NCBI RefSeq assembly: GCF_004365175.1
Contig: NZ_SOCE01000001.1
Span: forward strand, 2,033,154-2,097,153
Origin: Kribbella voronezhensis
GTDB taxonomy: Bacteria; Actinomycetota; Actinomycetes; Propionibacteriales; Kribbellaceae
Length of the DNA stretch: 64,000 bases
Reading direction: 5' to 3'
Of this stretch, positions 56,576 to 64,000 are shown in pieces (position 1 is the stretch's first letter; every line of letters begins with the position of its first letter). The notes beneath the pieces were generated by a model that ran no database searches, was not told where the DNA came from, and saw only the letters and a program-made list of their open reading frames with translations. A program made the position numbers and the translations under genes.

Positions 56576-56910
56576 GGTGTTCTCCTGAAGGTTCATCCGG
56601 GCGCCTGCGCTGATGGAGACGCCTCCGGTGGATGCGACCGGTGTGCCGGTCACGAGAACAACAATCGCCCGCCGCACTGACACCACCCGGCCAGCGGCCT
56701 GACACACCCCTGACACCACGGCAGGGCTCAGAACAGCCTGGCCGGGCATGGGCATTCACGAGCCAGTGTTCGAACACACCTCTGCGCACGGTCCGCCCGG
56801 CGCCGGACGCTCTGACCGACGCAATGAACCGGCGCCGACCCGCGCCGGGTGTGGTGGTCAGGGCGACCATCAACTGAAGTCTGCGCTGGTGGAAGGCAAC
56901 CCTTGTGTGC
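56576..56910. other. Intergenic region upstream of the DUF4097 gene
   Basis: 335 bp with no convincing gene on either strand. It should hold the DUF4097 promoter (minus strand) and the 3' end of the SGNH hydrolase transcript. I see no strong palindrome or repeat. Confidence 0.55.
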
Positions 56911-58134
56911 TCAGAGGTTTGCCAGGTCGACGGCGGCTGCCATGGCGCGGTAGCCGGCGTCGTTGGGGTGGAGGCTGTCGCCGGAGTTGTAGGCGGGGTC
57001 GAGCCGCTGGGGGTCGGCCGAATCGGCGACCGCGTGGGCGAAGTCGGCCACGCCGTCGTACTGACCACAGGTGCGGATCCAGGTGTTCGCCTGCCGGCGG
57101 ATCGCTTCCGCGCGTTCGAAGTCGGCGGGAGGTATGTAGTCGGCTTTGAACGGCGTGATCGTTCCGCCGATCACCCGGACGCCGCGGGCATGCGCGGCGC
57201 GGATCAGGCTGCGGTAACCACGGATGAGGTCTTCGGCTGTCACCCGTCGGGTGATGCCGCAGCCGAAGTCGCCCTCGCTGTCCCAGATGTCGTTGATGCC
57301 CTCGGCAACGATGACGGTCCGCACGCCGGGCTGGTCGAGGGCGTCCCGCCGGAACCGCGTGATTCCGGACTCGCCGAAACACGGCAGCTCGCTGAGCAGG
57401 AGGTTGCCCGAGATTCCGGCGTTCACTACCGGGCGGCCGGTCCTGATGAGACGCTCGGCCAGGGCGTCGGAGTACCGGCGGTCGGCACCGACGGTGGAGT
57501 TGTGGCCATTGGTCAGCGAGTCGCCGAACGCGACGACGGTTCCTCGGCGACCGGTCACGTCCACCCCGGCCAGGTAGAAGATCGAATGGCTGGTCGTGCC
57601 CGTGAATGCCGCTCCCGCGACGTCGGAGGAGTGGTCACCGTCGGCGAGATAGGTCGTGGTCAGACCGTCCTCGTGGAAGGTGGCGGGTCCCGTCACCTTG
57701 GCGAGATAGAGCGTGATCGTCAGCTGCTCCAACGGACCGGCGGACAGGATCGTGGGATCCGAAGCGGCCAGCCCGCCGGCCGGGATCGTGGTGGATCGCG
57801 CCCCGTGGAAAGCCAGTTCGCGCAGGCTTCCTGGCCGGACCGAAGCGCCGACGCCGGTCCTGGCGATGGTGGCGCGAGCGACCCGCAGCGGCGTGGTGCC
57901 GTACTGGTTGGACAGGCGGATTCGCCACCGGGTGCCACCGGCACTGAGGCGCACCACCTGCCGGACCGTCTGGTCGTCGAAACCCGCCGAGCTGCTGGTC
58001 GGTGGTTGCATCGCCGAAGTCCAATCGGCCGACCACGGCGGCCCTGGGTGCGGAGAGGCGGTGGCCGCGACGGGAGAGGCGGTGGCGAAGGCGCAGATCA
58101 GGGCGACTGTGGCGGCCGTCGTACGAAGGTTCAC
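56911..58134 (-). CDS. Secreted SGNH/GDSL hydrolase
   Basis: 407-residue exported esterase-type hydrolase. Signal peptide MNLRTTAATVALICAFATASPVAATA, an N-terminal beta-domain (about 35-185: VRLSAGGTRWRIRLSNQYGTTPLRVARATIA), then the SGNH domain: block I VVAFGDSLTNG with the nucleophile Ser, block II with GISGN, block III EGINDIWD, and block V SLHPNDAGY with Asp/His. Relatives remove ester groups from polysaccharides or lipids. The GTG overlaps the stop of the alpha/beta hydrolase gene (GTGA), so the two are co-expressed. Confidence 0.9.
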   Translation of the reverse strand: MNLRTTAATVALICAFATASPVAATASPHPGPPWSADWTSAMQPPTSSSAGFDDQTVRQVVRLSAGGTRWRIRLSNQYGTTPLRVARATIARTGVGASVRPGSLRELAFHGARSTTIPAGGLAASDPTILSAGPLEQLTITLYLAKVTGPATFHEDGLTTTYLADGDHSSDVAGAAFTGTTSHSIFYLAGVDVTGRRGTVVAFGDSLTNGHNSTVGADRRYSDALAERLIRTGRPVVNAGISGNLLLSELPCFGESGITRFRRDALDQPGVRTVIVAEGINDIWDSEGDFGCGITRRVTAEDLIRGYRSLIRAAHARGVRVIGGTITPFKADYIPPADFERAEAIRRQANTWIRTCGQYDGVADFAHAVADSADPQRLDPAYNSGDSLHPNDAGYRAMAAAVDLANL

Positions 58135-59027
58135 TGGGGCGCTCCGAAGAATGAGCGGATCTCGGTCGCGATCTTGGTGACCGAGGCGGCGCTGCCGGTC
58201 GAGTTGATCGGGCTGGGGTCGCTGGAGGAACCGTGGTCGAGGCCGTCGAACTCGATCCGGCGGTTGCGCGGCAGGACCTGGGCGAGGCCGGCCCGGCTGG
58301 GCTCGAGGAACGGCAGGCCTTTGCTGCCACCAAGGAGCAGTACGTCGATCCGCACCTCGCGGAACTCCTCGATCCGCCCGGCCAGCTCGACGATCAGCGC
58401 GCCCTCGTGGTGCACGGTCGGCGCAAGCTTTCGCAGCGTGATGTCGTCCGGACCGGCCTTGCGGTCCTCCTTCTGCATGGCCTTCTCGGTGACGGCGGCC
58501 AGCAGCCGGCGAGGCATCACCTTGAAGATCGCCGGCGCGAGCTCCAGGCCGTACATGCTGGTGATCATGGCCGCCGCCAGGTTGCCCTGGGCAACTTCTC
58601 TGTCGAACCGGGCCAGCCAGGCCGCGTGCGGTGCGCCGTCGGCGACCAGGGCCGGTTCGTAAACGGCGATCTTCTGCAGGCCCGGCCGCGTCCGGGCTGC
58701 CTCGAGCACGATCGCACCGCTCGCACTCACTCCGAAGGCCAGCGTGGCGCCGGCGGCCCGCAGTACGGCGTCGAGGTCCTCGACCTCGGTCCGGACGCTG
58801 TGGTCGGGGCGGTGCGGCCCGGACAGTCCGCGGCCGCGCCGATCCGGCAGGTAGACGGTGAAGTCGCCGGCCAGCGCCCGAGCCAGGAGCGTGTGGCTAC
58901 GCGCCGACTCCATGCTGCCGTGCAGGAGGACGATCGCCGGGCCGTGGCCGATCTTCCAGTAGCCGATTCGGGTGCCGTCCTGCGACGTCACCGATCCCTG
59001 GGTCAGTTCTTCAAGGTCTGTCGTCAT
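58131..59027 (-). CDS. Alpha/beta hydrolase
   Basis: 298-residue esterase or lactonase-like enzyme. GPAIVLLHGSMESARSH holds the oxyanion HG, LPDRRGRGLSGP follows, and the nucleophile elbow is GVSASGA. The acid and a late His (GLDHGSS) complete a likely triad. ATG 59027 is chosen over the in-frame 59045 because it leaves the shared operator region free. It is divergent from a PadR regulator, 66 bp apart, which likely represses it. The substrate is unknown. Confidence 0.88.
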   Translation of the reverse strand: MTTDLEELTQGSVTSQDGTRIGYWKIGHGPAIVLLHGSMESARSHTLLARALAGDFTVYLPDRRGRGLSGPHRPDHSVRTEVEDLDAVLRAAGATLAFGVSASGAIVLEAARTRPGLQKIAVYEPALVADGAPHAAWLARFDREVAQGNLAAAMITSMYGLELAPAIFKVMPRRLLAAVTEKAMQKEDRKAGPDDITLRKLAPTVHHEGALIVELAGRIEEFREVRIDVLLLGGSKGLPFLEPSRAGLAQVLPRNRRIEFDGLDHGSSSDPSPINSTGSAASVTKIATEIRSFFGAPQ

Positions 59028-59048
59028 GCCGAAATAGTCACACACGAT

Positions 59049-59067
59049 CTAGTTACATTGCAACTAG
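59049..59067. promoter_or_regulatory. Candidate PadR operator
   Basis: CTAGTT (59049-59054) and AACTAG (59062-59067) are inverted arms 7 bp apart, and the right arm continues as ACTAGT, itself a palindrome. It lies between the divergent hydrolase and PadR genes. Confidence 0.5.
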
Positions 59068-59093
59068 TTACCTTGACCGACTAGACTGGCGTC

Positions 59094-59693
59094 ATGACTC
59101 AGCTCTTCCGGCGCTCGCCGCTGGCGCTCGCGATCCTCGGCCTGCTGGAGAACGGACCGATGCACCCGTACGGGATCCAGCGGCTGATCAAGCAATGGGG
59201 CAAGGACCAGGTGGTCAACGTCGGCCAGCGCACGAGCCTGTACCGGATGATCGTGAGACTGGAAGATGCGGGGCTGATCAGCGTCGGCGAAACTGCCCGC
59301 GACGAGCGGTATCCCGAGCGGACGACGTACCAGCTGACGGATGCGGGCCGGGCCGCCTCCCGGAAGTGGCTGGGGGAGATCGTCGCAACGCCGCGCAACG
59401 AGTTCCCGGAGTTCCCGGCTGCTTTGTCGTTCCTGATGCTGCTGCCGCCGGAGGAAGCACGAGGTCTCTTCGAGGAGCGACGCGACCACCTGGCCAAGCG
59501 GCTCACCGAACTCGACGCCGAACTCGCCTCGCAGTACGAAGGTGCACCGCTCCCCCGGGTCGTGCTGCTCGAGACCGAATACCTCCGAGCTGTCACCCAC
59601 GCCGAAGTCAGCTGGATCGCCGGCATCCTCGACGACCTCCAGACCGGCTCCCTCACCTGGGAGCCCGCCCCCACCGCCGCGCCACCGCGATGA
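59094..59693 (+). CDS. PadR-family transcriptional regulator
   Basis: 199-residue winged-helix repressor. SPLALAILGLLENGPMHPYGIQRLIKQWGKDQVVNVGQRTSLYRMIVRLEDAGLISVGETARDERYPERTTYQLTDAGRAASRKWL (8-93) is the PadR wHTH. A C-terminal helical dimer domain (PadR-C, about 100-180) follows, so this is the longer PadR-s2 type. It is divergent from the alpha/beta hydrolase and likely controls the hydrolase-SGNH operon. Confidence 0.92.
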   Translation: MTQLFRRSPLALAILGLLENGPMHPYGIQRLIKQWGKDQVVNVGQRTSLYRMIVRLEDAGLISVGETARDERYPERTTYQLTDAGRAASRKWLGEIVATPRNEFPEFPAALSFLMLLPPEEARGLFEERRDHLAKRLTELDAELASQYEGAPLPRVVLLETEYLRAVTHAEVSWIAGILDDLQTGSLTWEPAPTAAPPR

Positions 59694-59781
59694 TCGGCTG
59701 GAGAGGAACCGGTGCGGATCGCACCGGATGCCTTGCCCGGCGGCTCGCTGAATCGGCCCGAGCCGCCGGTGGCGGCGTTCT

Positions 59782-60459
59782 TTACTGAGGGAGTTCAGTG
59801 CCGGTGCGTTCGGCGACCATGTACGCGGCGTACCAGGCGGGCCAGTTCTCGTCGGCCTGGCCGGTGCGGGCCTCGTGCTCGCCGTGGGCGGCCGCGGCGC
59901 GCTTCAGGGCTCCCTCGAGGTCGTCGGTCGAGCTGTACGTCGTTTCCGCGGGGTCGACCCGGCCAGGGAGTCGAGTCGTGACCTCCTGCAGTAGCCAGGT
60001 ATTGCCGTCGGGGTCGCTGAAGGTGGCGAAGGAGCTGTAACTGGACCGCTCGTCAGCGGGACCGGACACGCGCCCGCTGATGTCGCCGGCCTCGAACTGA
60101 GCACCCGGTGCTCCGGGGTGGAAGACCTCGCTGACGGTCGCACCGTGCTCGACCAGGTCGGCCCGCGCGGCCTCGACATCGGAGACGACCAGGTAGAGAC
60201 CCTGCGCCGTACCGGGATCGGCCGACGTGATGTTGGTACCGAACTGGACCGACGCGGGCGAGCCCGGCGGCGTCAACTGCACGACGCGGAAGCCGTTGTC
60301 GAACGCGAAGTCGGCGTCGAGCCGCCAGCCGAGGCCGGTGTAGAACTCCTTCGACCGGTCGACGTCCGCGACCGGGATGACGGCGGCCTCGAACTTCAGG
60401 TCGACAGAACCCGGGGACACCGCGCCCGACTCGTCACTGCGTACTTCGGTGGTGCTCAT
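59782..60459 (-). CDS. VOC-family (glyoxalase/bleomycin-resistance-like) protein
   Basis: 225 residues. The first part is a VOC domain: KFEAAVIPVADVDRSKEFYTGLGWRLDADFAFDNGFRVVQLTPPGSPASVQFGTNI ... LYLVVSDVEAARADLVEHGATVSEVFH ... SSYSSFATFSDPDGNTWLLQEVTTRLPG (about 20-165). A C-terminal helical tail with HGEHEARTGQADENWPAWYAAYMVAE (about 195-222) follows that I do not recognise but recall from similar fusions. GGAGGAA precedes the ATG by 3-8 bases. It lies 82 bp before the flavin oxidoreductase stop. No substrate can be assigned. Confidence 0.85.
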   Translation of the reverse strand: MSTTEVRSDESGAVSPGSVDLKFEAAVIPVADVDRSKEFYTGLGWRLDADFAFDNGFRVVQLTPPGSPASVQFGTNITSADPGTAQGLYLVVSDVEAARADLVEHGATVSEVFHPGAPGAQFEAGDISGRVSGPADERSSYSSFATFSDPDGNTWLLQEVTTRLPGRVDPAETTYSSTDDLEGALKRAAAAHGEHEARTGQADENWPAWYAAYMVAERTGTELPQ

Positions 60460-60541
60460 GACTTCCTCCAGAGATGGATCTTGTTCGTTGACAACCACTC
60501 TGCCGTCGCGCGGACGGCGTGACGCCAGGGAGAATCCCTGG

Positions 60542-61906
60542 TCAGCTCACCGATGCACCCGTGTGTAGCTGCGCGTCCAGGTCCCGCAGTACATGGAGGA
60601 ACGCCTCGGAGAACGTCGGGAACGGCTGGATCACATCGAGCAGCAGCTCTACCGGCACCTTCGCGCGGATCGCCAGGGTCGCCTGCTGGAGCCACTCGCC
60701 GGCCTCGGGACCGACCGCGTAGGCCCCGGTGACCACCGTCCCGTCCGACACGATCGTGAGGAACCCGGGCCGGGTGTCGTACGAGCGCAGGTACGTCGCT
60801 GTCCGCGCCACCCCGGACAGCTGGACGGTACTCACGAACCGCCCCTCCGCCGCGCCGACCGACGCGGCCTGCGGGTCGCAGTACACGACCCGCGGCACCG
60901 CCTCGTAGTCCGCTGTCCGCGGTCGCCCGAGGATGTTGCTCGCCGCGATCCTGCCTTGGTACTCGCCGACATGCGTGAGCTGCCAGAGCCCGGTGACGTC
61001 GCCGATCGCCCACAGGTCCGGGCCGGCCGCCAGTCTGGCGTCGACCTCGATGCCCCGTGGATTCGCGCTGATTCCGACGGTCTCCAGGCCGATCCCGTCG
61101 ACGCGCGGCCGTCGGCCGGTCGCGACCAGCAGGCGGTCACCCCGTACGTCGGTTCCGTCGCTGAGGCCGACCACGTACGACGAATCCACCAGCCGTACGT
61201 TTTCCGCGCCCACACCGACCCGCACGTCCACGTTGTCCGCACTGAGCGCCGCCGCGACCGCCTCGCCCACCGCTCGCGGATCACGGGGCAGCAGATGCTC
61301 ACTGCGCTCGATCAGCGTCACCGCCGCGCCCATCCGCGCCAGCGCCTGGCTCATCTCGACCCCGGTCGCCCCGCCGCCGAGCACGATCAGCCGATCGGGT
61401 ACCTCGACCAGCCCGGTGACGTCACGATTGGTCCAGATCCCCGGCAGCGACTGGAGGCCGGGCACCGGTGGGATCACCGGATCCGCACCGGTCGCGATGA
61501 CGATGTGGTGCGCGGTGTAGGTCCGGTCATCCACCGCGACCGTGTGCGGACCCGCCAGCCGGCCGTGGCCACGCAGTACCTCGAGACCGGCGCTCTTCGC
61601 CCACGAGACCTGACTCGAGTCGTCGTAGCCGGAGACCATGAAGTCGCGCCAGCTCATGACGCCGTGGGGATCGAGGGTGCCGGTCACGGCCTCGCGCGCA
61701 CCGGGAGCGTCGAGTGCGGCGGCCAGTGCCTCGCCGGGACGGAGCAGCGTCTTCGACGGGATGCAGGCCCAGTACGAACACTCGCCGCCGAGAAGCTCGC
61801 GTTCGACGACGGCGACGCGCGCGCCGCCCTTGGCCAGCGCGGCGGCACAGTGCTCTCCGGGCGCACCTGCTCCGAGCACGATGACGTCGTACTCCGTCCT
61901 GTCCAT
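60542..61906 (-). CDS. Class I pyridine nucleotide-disulfide oxidoreductase-like flavoprotein
   Basis: 454-residue FAD enzyme of the lipoamide/mercuric reductase class. FAD motif VIVLGAGAPGEHCAAALAKGG (8-28), redox pair in GGECSYWACIPSKTLLRP (41-58) with a CxxxxC spacing that is normal for the class, NAD motif LIVLGGGATGVEMSQALARMG, and ATGRRPRVDGIGLE. At the C-terminus, where lipoamide dehydrogenase has HxHPTxxE, this has IQPFPTFSEAF: the base His is replaced while Glu stays. So dithiol exchange with a normal substrate is doubtful; a soluble quinone or other oxidant is possible. Confidence 0.87.
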   Translation of the reverse strand: MDRTEYDVIVLGAGAPGEHCAAALAKGGARVAVVERELLGGECSYWACIPSKTLLRPGEALAAALDAPGAREAVTGTLDPHGVMSWRDFMVSGYDDSSQVSWAKSAGLEVLRGHGRLAGPHTVAVDDRTYTAHHIVIATGADPVIPPVPGLQSLPGIWTNRDVTGLVEVPDRLIVLGGGATGVEMSQALARMGAAVTLIERSEHLLPRDPRAVGEAVAAALSADNVDVRVGVGAENVRLVDSSYVVGLSDGTDVRGDRLLVATGRRPRVDGIGLETVGISANPRGIEVDARLAAGPDLWAIGDVTGLWQLTHVGEYQGRIAASNILGRPRTADYEAVPRVVYCDPQAASVGAAEGRFVSTVQLSGVARTATYLRSYDTRPGFLTIVSDGTVVTGAYAVGPEAGEWLQQATLAIRAKVPVELLLDVIQPFPTFSEAFLHVLRDLDAQLHTGASVS

Positions 61907-62045
61907 CGGGCGCTCCCCTCGAAGAGAATCAACACCGCGAGTCTGGCCCGCCGGCGCCCCGATTGAGCCCGGGACAATCCCTGGTCCGCGTGACCAGGGA
62001 CTTTCCCGGGGGCGGATCCGGGACAGTTCGCCGGACCCTGGCAGC

Positions 62046-63551
62046 ATGACTGCGAAACAGGTGCGGACCACGTCGTACGACCTGGCCGGACCGGTCGAGT
62101 TGCGGAGCAGAGCCGGTGGCGCTCTGATCGCGGCGACGGTGCTCGCGTCGATGGTCGGCTTCATCGACGCCTACATGGTCAACGTCGCCGTACCGGCGAT
62201 CAGCCACGACCTGCACGCCGGTGTGAGCGAGCTGCAGTGGGTGCTGACCGGCTATCTGATCACCGTCGCGGCTCTGCTGCTGCTCGCCGGAGCGCTGGCC
62301 GACCATTTCGGCTGGCGGCGCATCCTGGTTGCCGGGCTCCTGGTCATGCTCGTCGCCTCTTTGGGCTGCGCCGCCGCGCCGAATGTCGGCACCCTGATCG
62401 CGGCGCGCATGGTCCAGGGCGCCGGCGGAGCGCTGGTCGTGCCGAGCAGTCTGGCTTTGCTCAACGGGACATTGCTGCCGGTGGACCGCGCCCGCGGGAT
62501 CGGCGTCTGGGCAGGCGTGTCGACCCTTGGTACGACGCTTGGTCCGTACGCCGGCGGGTGGCTCGTCGACCACGGCTCCTGGCGGTACGTGTTCCTGCTG
62601 AACTTTCCGCTGATCATTGCCGCGGTCTGGATTCTGCGCTCTGTGCCCGAGGCCGACCGTGCGCGACGGCCGCTGTCTGTCGACCTCGTTGGCTCGGTGC
62701 TGGCCGTGCTCGGACTGGGCGGACTGATCTACGCGCTGACCGAAGGACCGTCCTCCGGCTGGGGAAGCGCGCAGGTTCTGCTCTCTGCGGCTGTCGGTGT
62801 GGGCTGTCTGGCAGTACTGGTTCCCGTGGAGCAGCGTCGGTCCGCGCCGATGCTGCGGACGGCCCTGTTCCGGATCCGGCAGTTCGTCGCGATCAACGCG
62901 GCGACGCTCCTCTTCTACGGCGCACTGTCGGCAGCCGGCTACCTGGTCGTACTGCAATGTCAGCTGCAGCTGGGCTACAGCGCCACCGCGGCGGGCGCGG
63001 CCCTGATTCCGGAGTCGGCCGTCTTCCTGATCGTCTCGCCGCTGGTCGGCGGCCTGGTGGCACGGGTCGGCACCCGCTGGCCGATGACCATCGGCATCCT
63101 GATCGTGGCCGGTGGTTTCGCATGGCTGTCCGCGGCGCAGCCCGGCGACAGTTACGTCCGGGCGATCCTCCCCGGCGCGGTGCTCTGGGGTCTCGGCATC
63201 GGACTGACCGTCGCGCCGCTCACAGCGGGCGTCCTCGCAGCCGTCGACGACGCAGACCTCGGTGAGGCATCGGCGATCAACGACGCCGCGTCGCGCATCG
63301 GCGGAGTGGTGCTGATCGCGCTCGTCCCCGCTCTGCTCGGCGTAGGCAGTTCGGACGACCTAGCCCAGCCACTCGCGAACAGGTACCGGACGGCGATGCT
63401 GGTGATGGCAGCGGTGAGCGTCGTATCGGCCGTGATCACGATGCTGTTCGTAGCGCGCGGTCGCCCACCGAGGACGCGGGTGCCGGCGACCCCACGCGTG
63501 CACGGCTGCGCAGTACCGGTATCACCCGCAACCAACAGGAGAGCAGCATGA
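62046..63551 (+). CDS. MFS transporter, DHA2 family (EmrB/QacA-like)
   Basis: 501-residue exporter with about 14 helices. FIDAYMVNVAVPAISHDLHAG (helix 1), LADHFGWRRILVAGL (motif A), and RMVQGAGGALVVPSSLALLNG with GVWAGVSTLGTTLGPYAGGWLVD (motif C) are typical of 14-helix drug:proton antiporters. The ATG at 62046 lies in the 139-bp gap from the divergent flavoprotein gene. Its stop overlaps the ATG of an SDR gene (ATGA), suggesting export of, or protection from, the SDR product. Confidence 0.93.
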   Translation: MTAKQVRTTSYDLAGPVELRSRAGGALIAATVLASMVGFIDAYMVNVAVPAISHDLHAGVSELQWVLTGYLITVAALLLLAGALADHFGWRRILVAGLLVMLVASLGCAAAPNVGTLIAARMVQGAGGALVVPSSLALLNGTLLPVDRARGIGVWAGVSTLGTTLGPYAGGWLVDHGSWRYVFLLNFPLIIAAVWILRSVPEADRARRPLSVDLVGSVLAVLGLGGLIYALTEGPSSGWGSAQVLLSAAVGVGCLAVLVPVEQRRSAPMLRTALFRIRQFVAINAATLLFYGALSAAGYLVVLQCQLQLGYSATAAGAALIPESAVFLIVSPLVGGLVARVGTRWPMTIGILIVAGGFAWLSAAQPGDSYVRAILPGAVLWGLGIGLTVAPLTAGVLAAVDDADLGEASAINDAASRIGGVVLIALVPALLGVGSSDDLAQPLANRYRTAMLVMAAVSVVSAVITMLFVARGRPPRTRVPATPRVHGCAVPVSPATNRRAA

Positions 63552-64000
63552 CCGAATCAACCACTCTGACCACGGCGCGATCGGACGGCAGCCTGACCGG
63601 GCAGGTCGTCGTCGTGCTCGGCGGTAGCTCAGGGATCGGGCTGGAGACCGCCCGGCAGGCCGGAGCGGCCGGCGCTCGGATCGTCATCACCGGGCGCGAT
63701 CGCGAAAAGCTCGACGCGGCCGCTGGGGAGGTCGGGGCGGAGACCGTGGCCACAGTGGACCTCGGCGATTCCGCCGGCGTCGAAGGGTTCTTCGCCGGCC
63801 TGCCCGAGCAGATCGATCATGTACTGGTGAGTGGCGGCGGACCGTTCTACGCGCCGATCACCGAGCTGGACTTCGACGAGGCGCGAGATTTCGTGGACGA
63901 GCATCTGGTCGGGTCGCTCCGGATCGCCCGGCTGTGCATCGGGCGGGTCCGCCCGGGCGGCTCGCTGACCTTCATCGGCGGTACCGGTGCTCGGCGTCCC
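63548..64000 (+). CDS. Short-chain dehydrogenase/reductase (3'-truncated by the window)
   Basis: First 151 codons of a classical SDR. The cofactor motif is VVVVLGGSSGIGLETARQAGAAGARIVITGRDREKL (20-55), VDLGDSAGV corresponds to the DV strand, and the usual NNAG is replaced by VSGGGPFYAP (about 96-105). GGSLTFIGGTGARRP is the strand leading to the catalytic Ser, which follows or lies at the cut. The active site (Tyr-x-x-x-Lys) is beyond the window. ATGA overlap with the MFS gene shows co-translation. Confidence 0.9.
   Translation, partial: MTESTTLTTARSDGSLTGQVVVVLGGSSGIGLETARQAGAAGARIVITGRDREKLDAAAGEVGAETVATVDLGDSAGVEGFFAGLPEQIDHVLVSGGGPFYAPITELDFDEARDFVDEHLVGSLRIARLCIGRVRPGGSLTFIGGTGARRP

Noticed and set aside
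59699..59781. Short open frames between the PadR and VOC genes
   Set aside because: No ribosome site, no conserved-looking sequence; treated as 3' untranslated DNA.
1..64000. tRNA, rRNA, CRISPR arrays, insertion sequences, phage genes and attachment sites
   Set aside because: Looked for by eye on both strands; no cloverleaf ending in a T-loop motif, no spaced direct repeats of CRISPR type, no transposase or integrase motifs were found. A tRNA search program could still reveal something missed.

Overview
The window is chromosomal DNA of a high-GC actinomycete. Very GC-rich third codon positions, many GTG starts, ATGA/GTGA gene overlaps, an F420-type LLM oxidoreductase, a 180-kDa-class NAD-glutamate dehydrogenase, a Tad pilus locus and a full inositol catabolic cluster fit a soil genus such as Kribbella (Propionibacteriales). 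The genus is an inference from general resemblance, not from a marker gene. No rRNA, tRNA, CRISPR array, integrase or transposase was seen; the window looks like ordinary chromosome with two edge-truncated genes (an ABC permease at the left, an SDR oxidoreductase at the right).

Layout. 1-3.1 kb: two sugar ABC permeases and an FAD-linked oxidase. 3.1-6.4 kb (minus): a hydantoin/dihydropyrimidine degradation operon (nitrilase-fold amidase, dihydropyrimidinase, F420-dependent LLM oxidoreductase). 6.4-17.7 kb: a mixed stretch with PhzF, an SRPBCC/TetR pair with a clear operator, a bacterial serpin, a DMT exporter and LysR regulator, a secreted beta-helix protein under a perfect 19-bp palindrome, an XRE regulator and MFS exporter, release factor 2 with a cysteine-cluster/pentapeptide protein, and an XRE regulator opposite a second methionine aminopeptidase. 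18.5-23.3 kb (minus): a tightly overlapping Tad/Flp pilus operon (tadA, tadB, tadC, a 65-aa pilin-like peptide, three TadE/TadG-like proteins). 23.6-25.4 kb: an ECF sigma factor with a membrane partner that carries a duplicated external domain.

25.4-45.1 kb is dominated by myo-inositol catabolism. A divergent GntR/UTRA regulator (44.4 kb) faces a long minus-strand cluster: iolG, iolE, iolC, a repeat-born small ORF, a Cgl0159-like aldolase, iolB, iolD, an IolE/IolH-like TIM barrel, a complete sugar ABC transporter, another Gfo/Idh dehydrogenase and iolA (mmsA). Together these import inositol and convert it through scyllo-inosose, 2-deoxy-5-keto-gluconate (phosphate) and malonate semialdehyde to central metabolites. 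A paralogous GntR regulator with its own IolG-like dehydrogenase lies about 18 kb away (25.4-27.3 kb).

45.1-64 kb: a PurO-like IMP cyclohydrolase homologue, the giant NAD-glutamate dehydrogenase, a five-gene electron-transfer operon (Ser-rich membrane peptide, ApbE, heme-b membrane protein, NuoF-like flavoprotein, ferredoxin), a MarR/NmrA pair with two operators around a promoter, a DUF4097 protein, a secreted SGNH hydrolase, an alpha/beta hydrolase with divergent PadR, a VOC protein, a flavin disulfide reductase-like enzyme, and an MFS-SDR pair.

The most unusual feature is at 41.0-41.4 kb. A roughly 96-bp unit made of the 3' end of iolC plus the iolC/next-gene ATGA junction is tandemly copied. 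The copies form a new 119-codon frame that is translationally coupled on both sides. Two further unrelated tandem arrays (14 bp x 6 at 12.7 kb; 27 bp x 4 at 13.7 kb) show that local expansion has happened repeatedly here.
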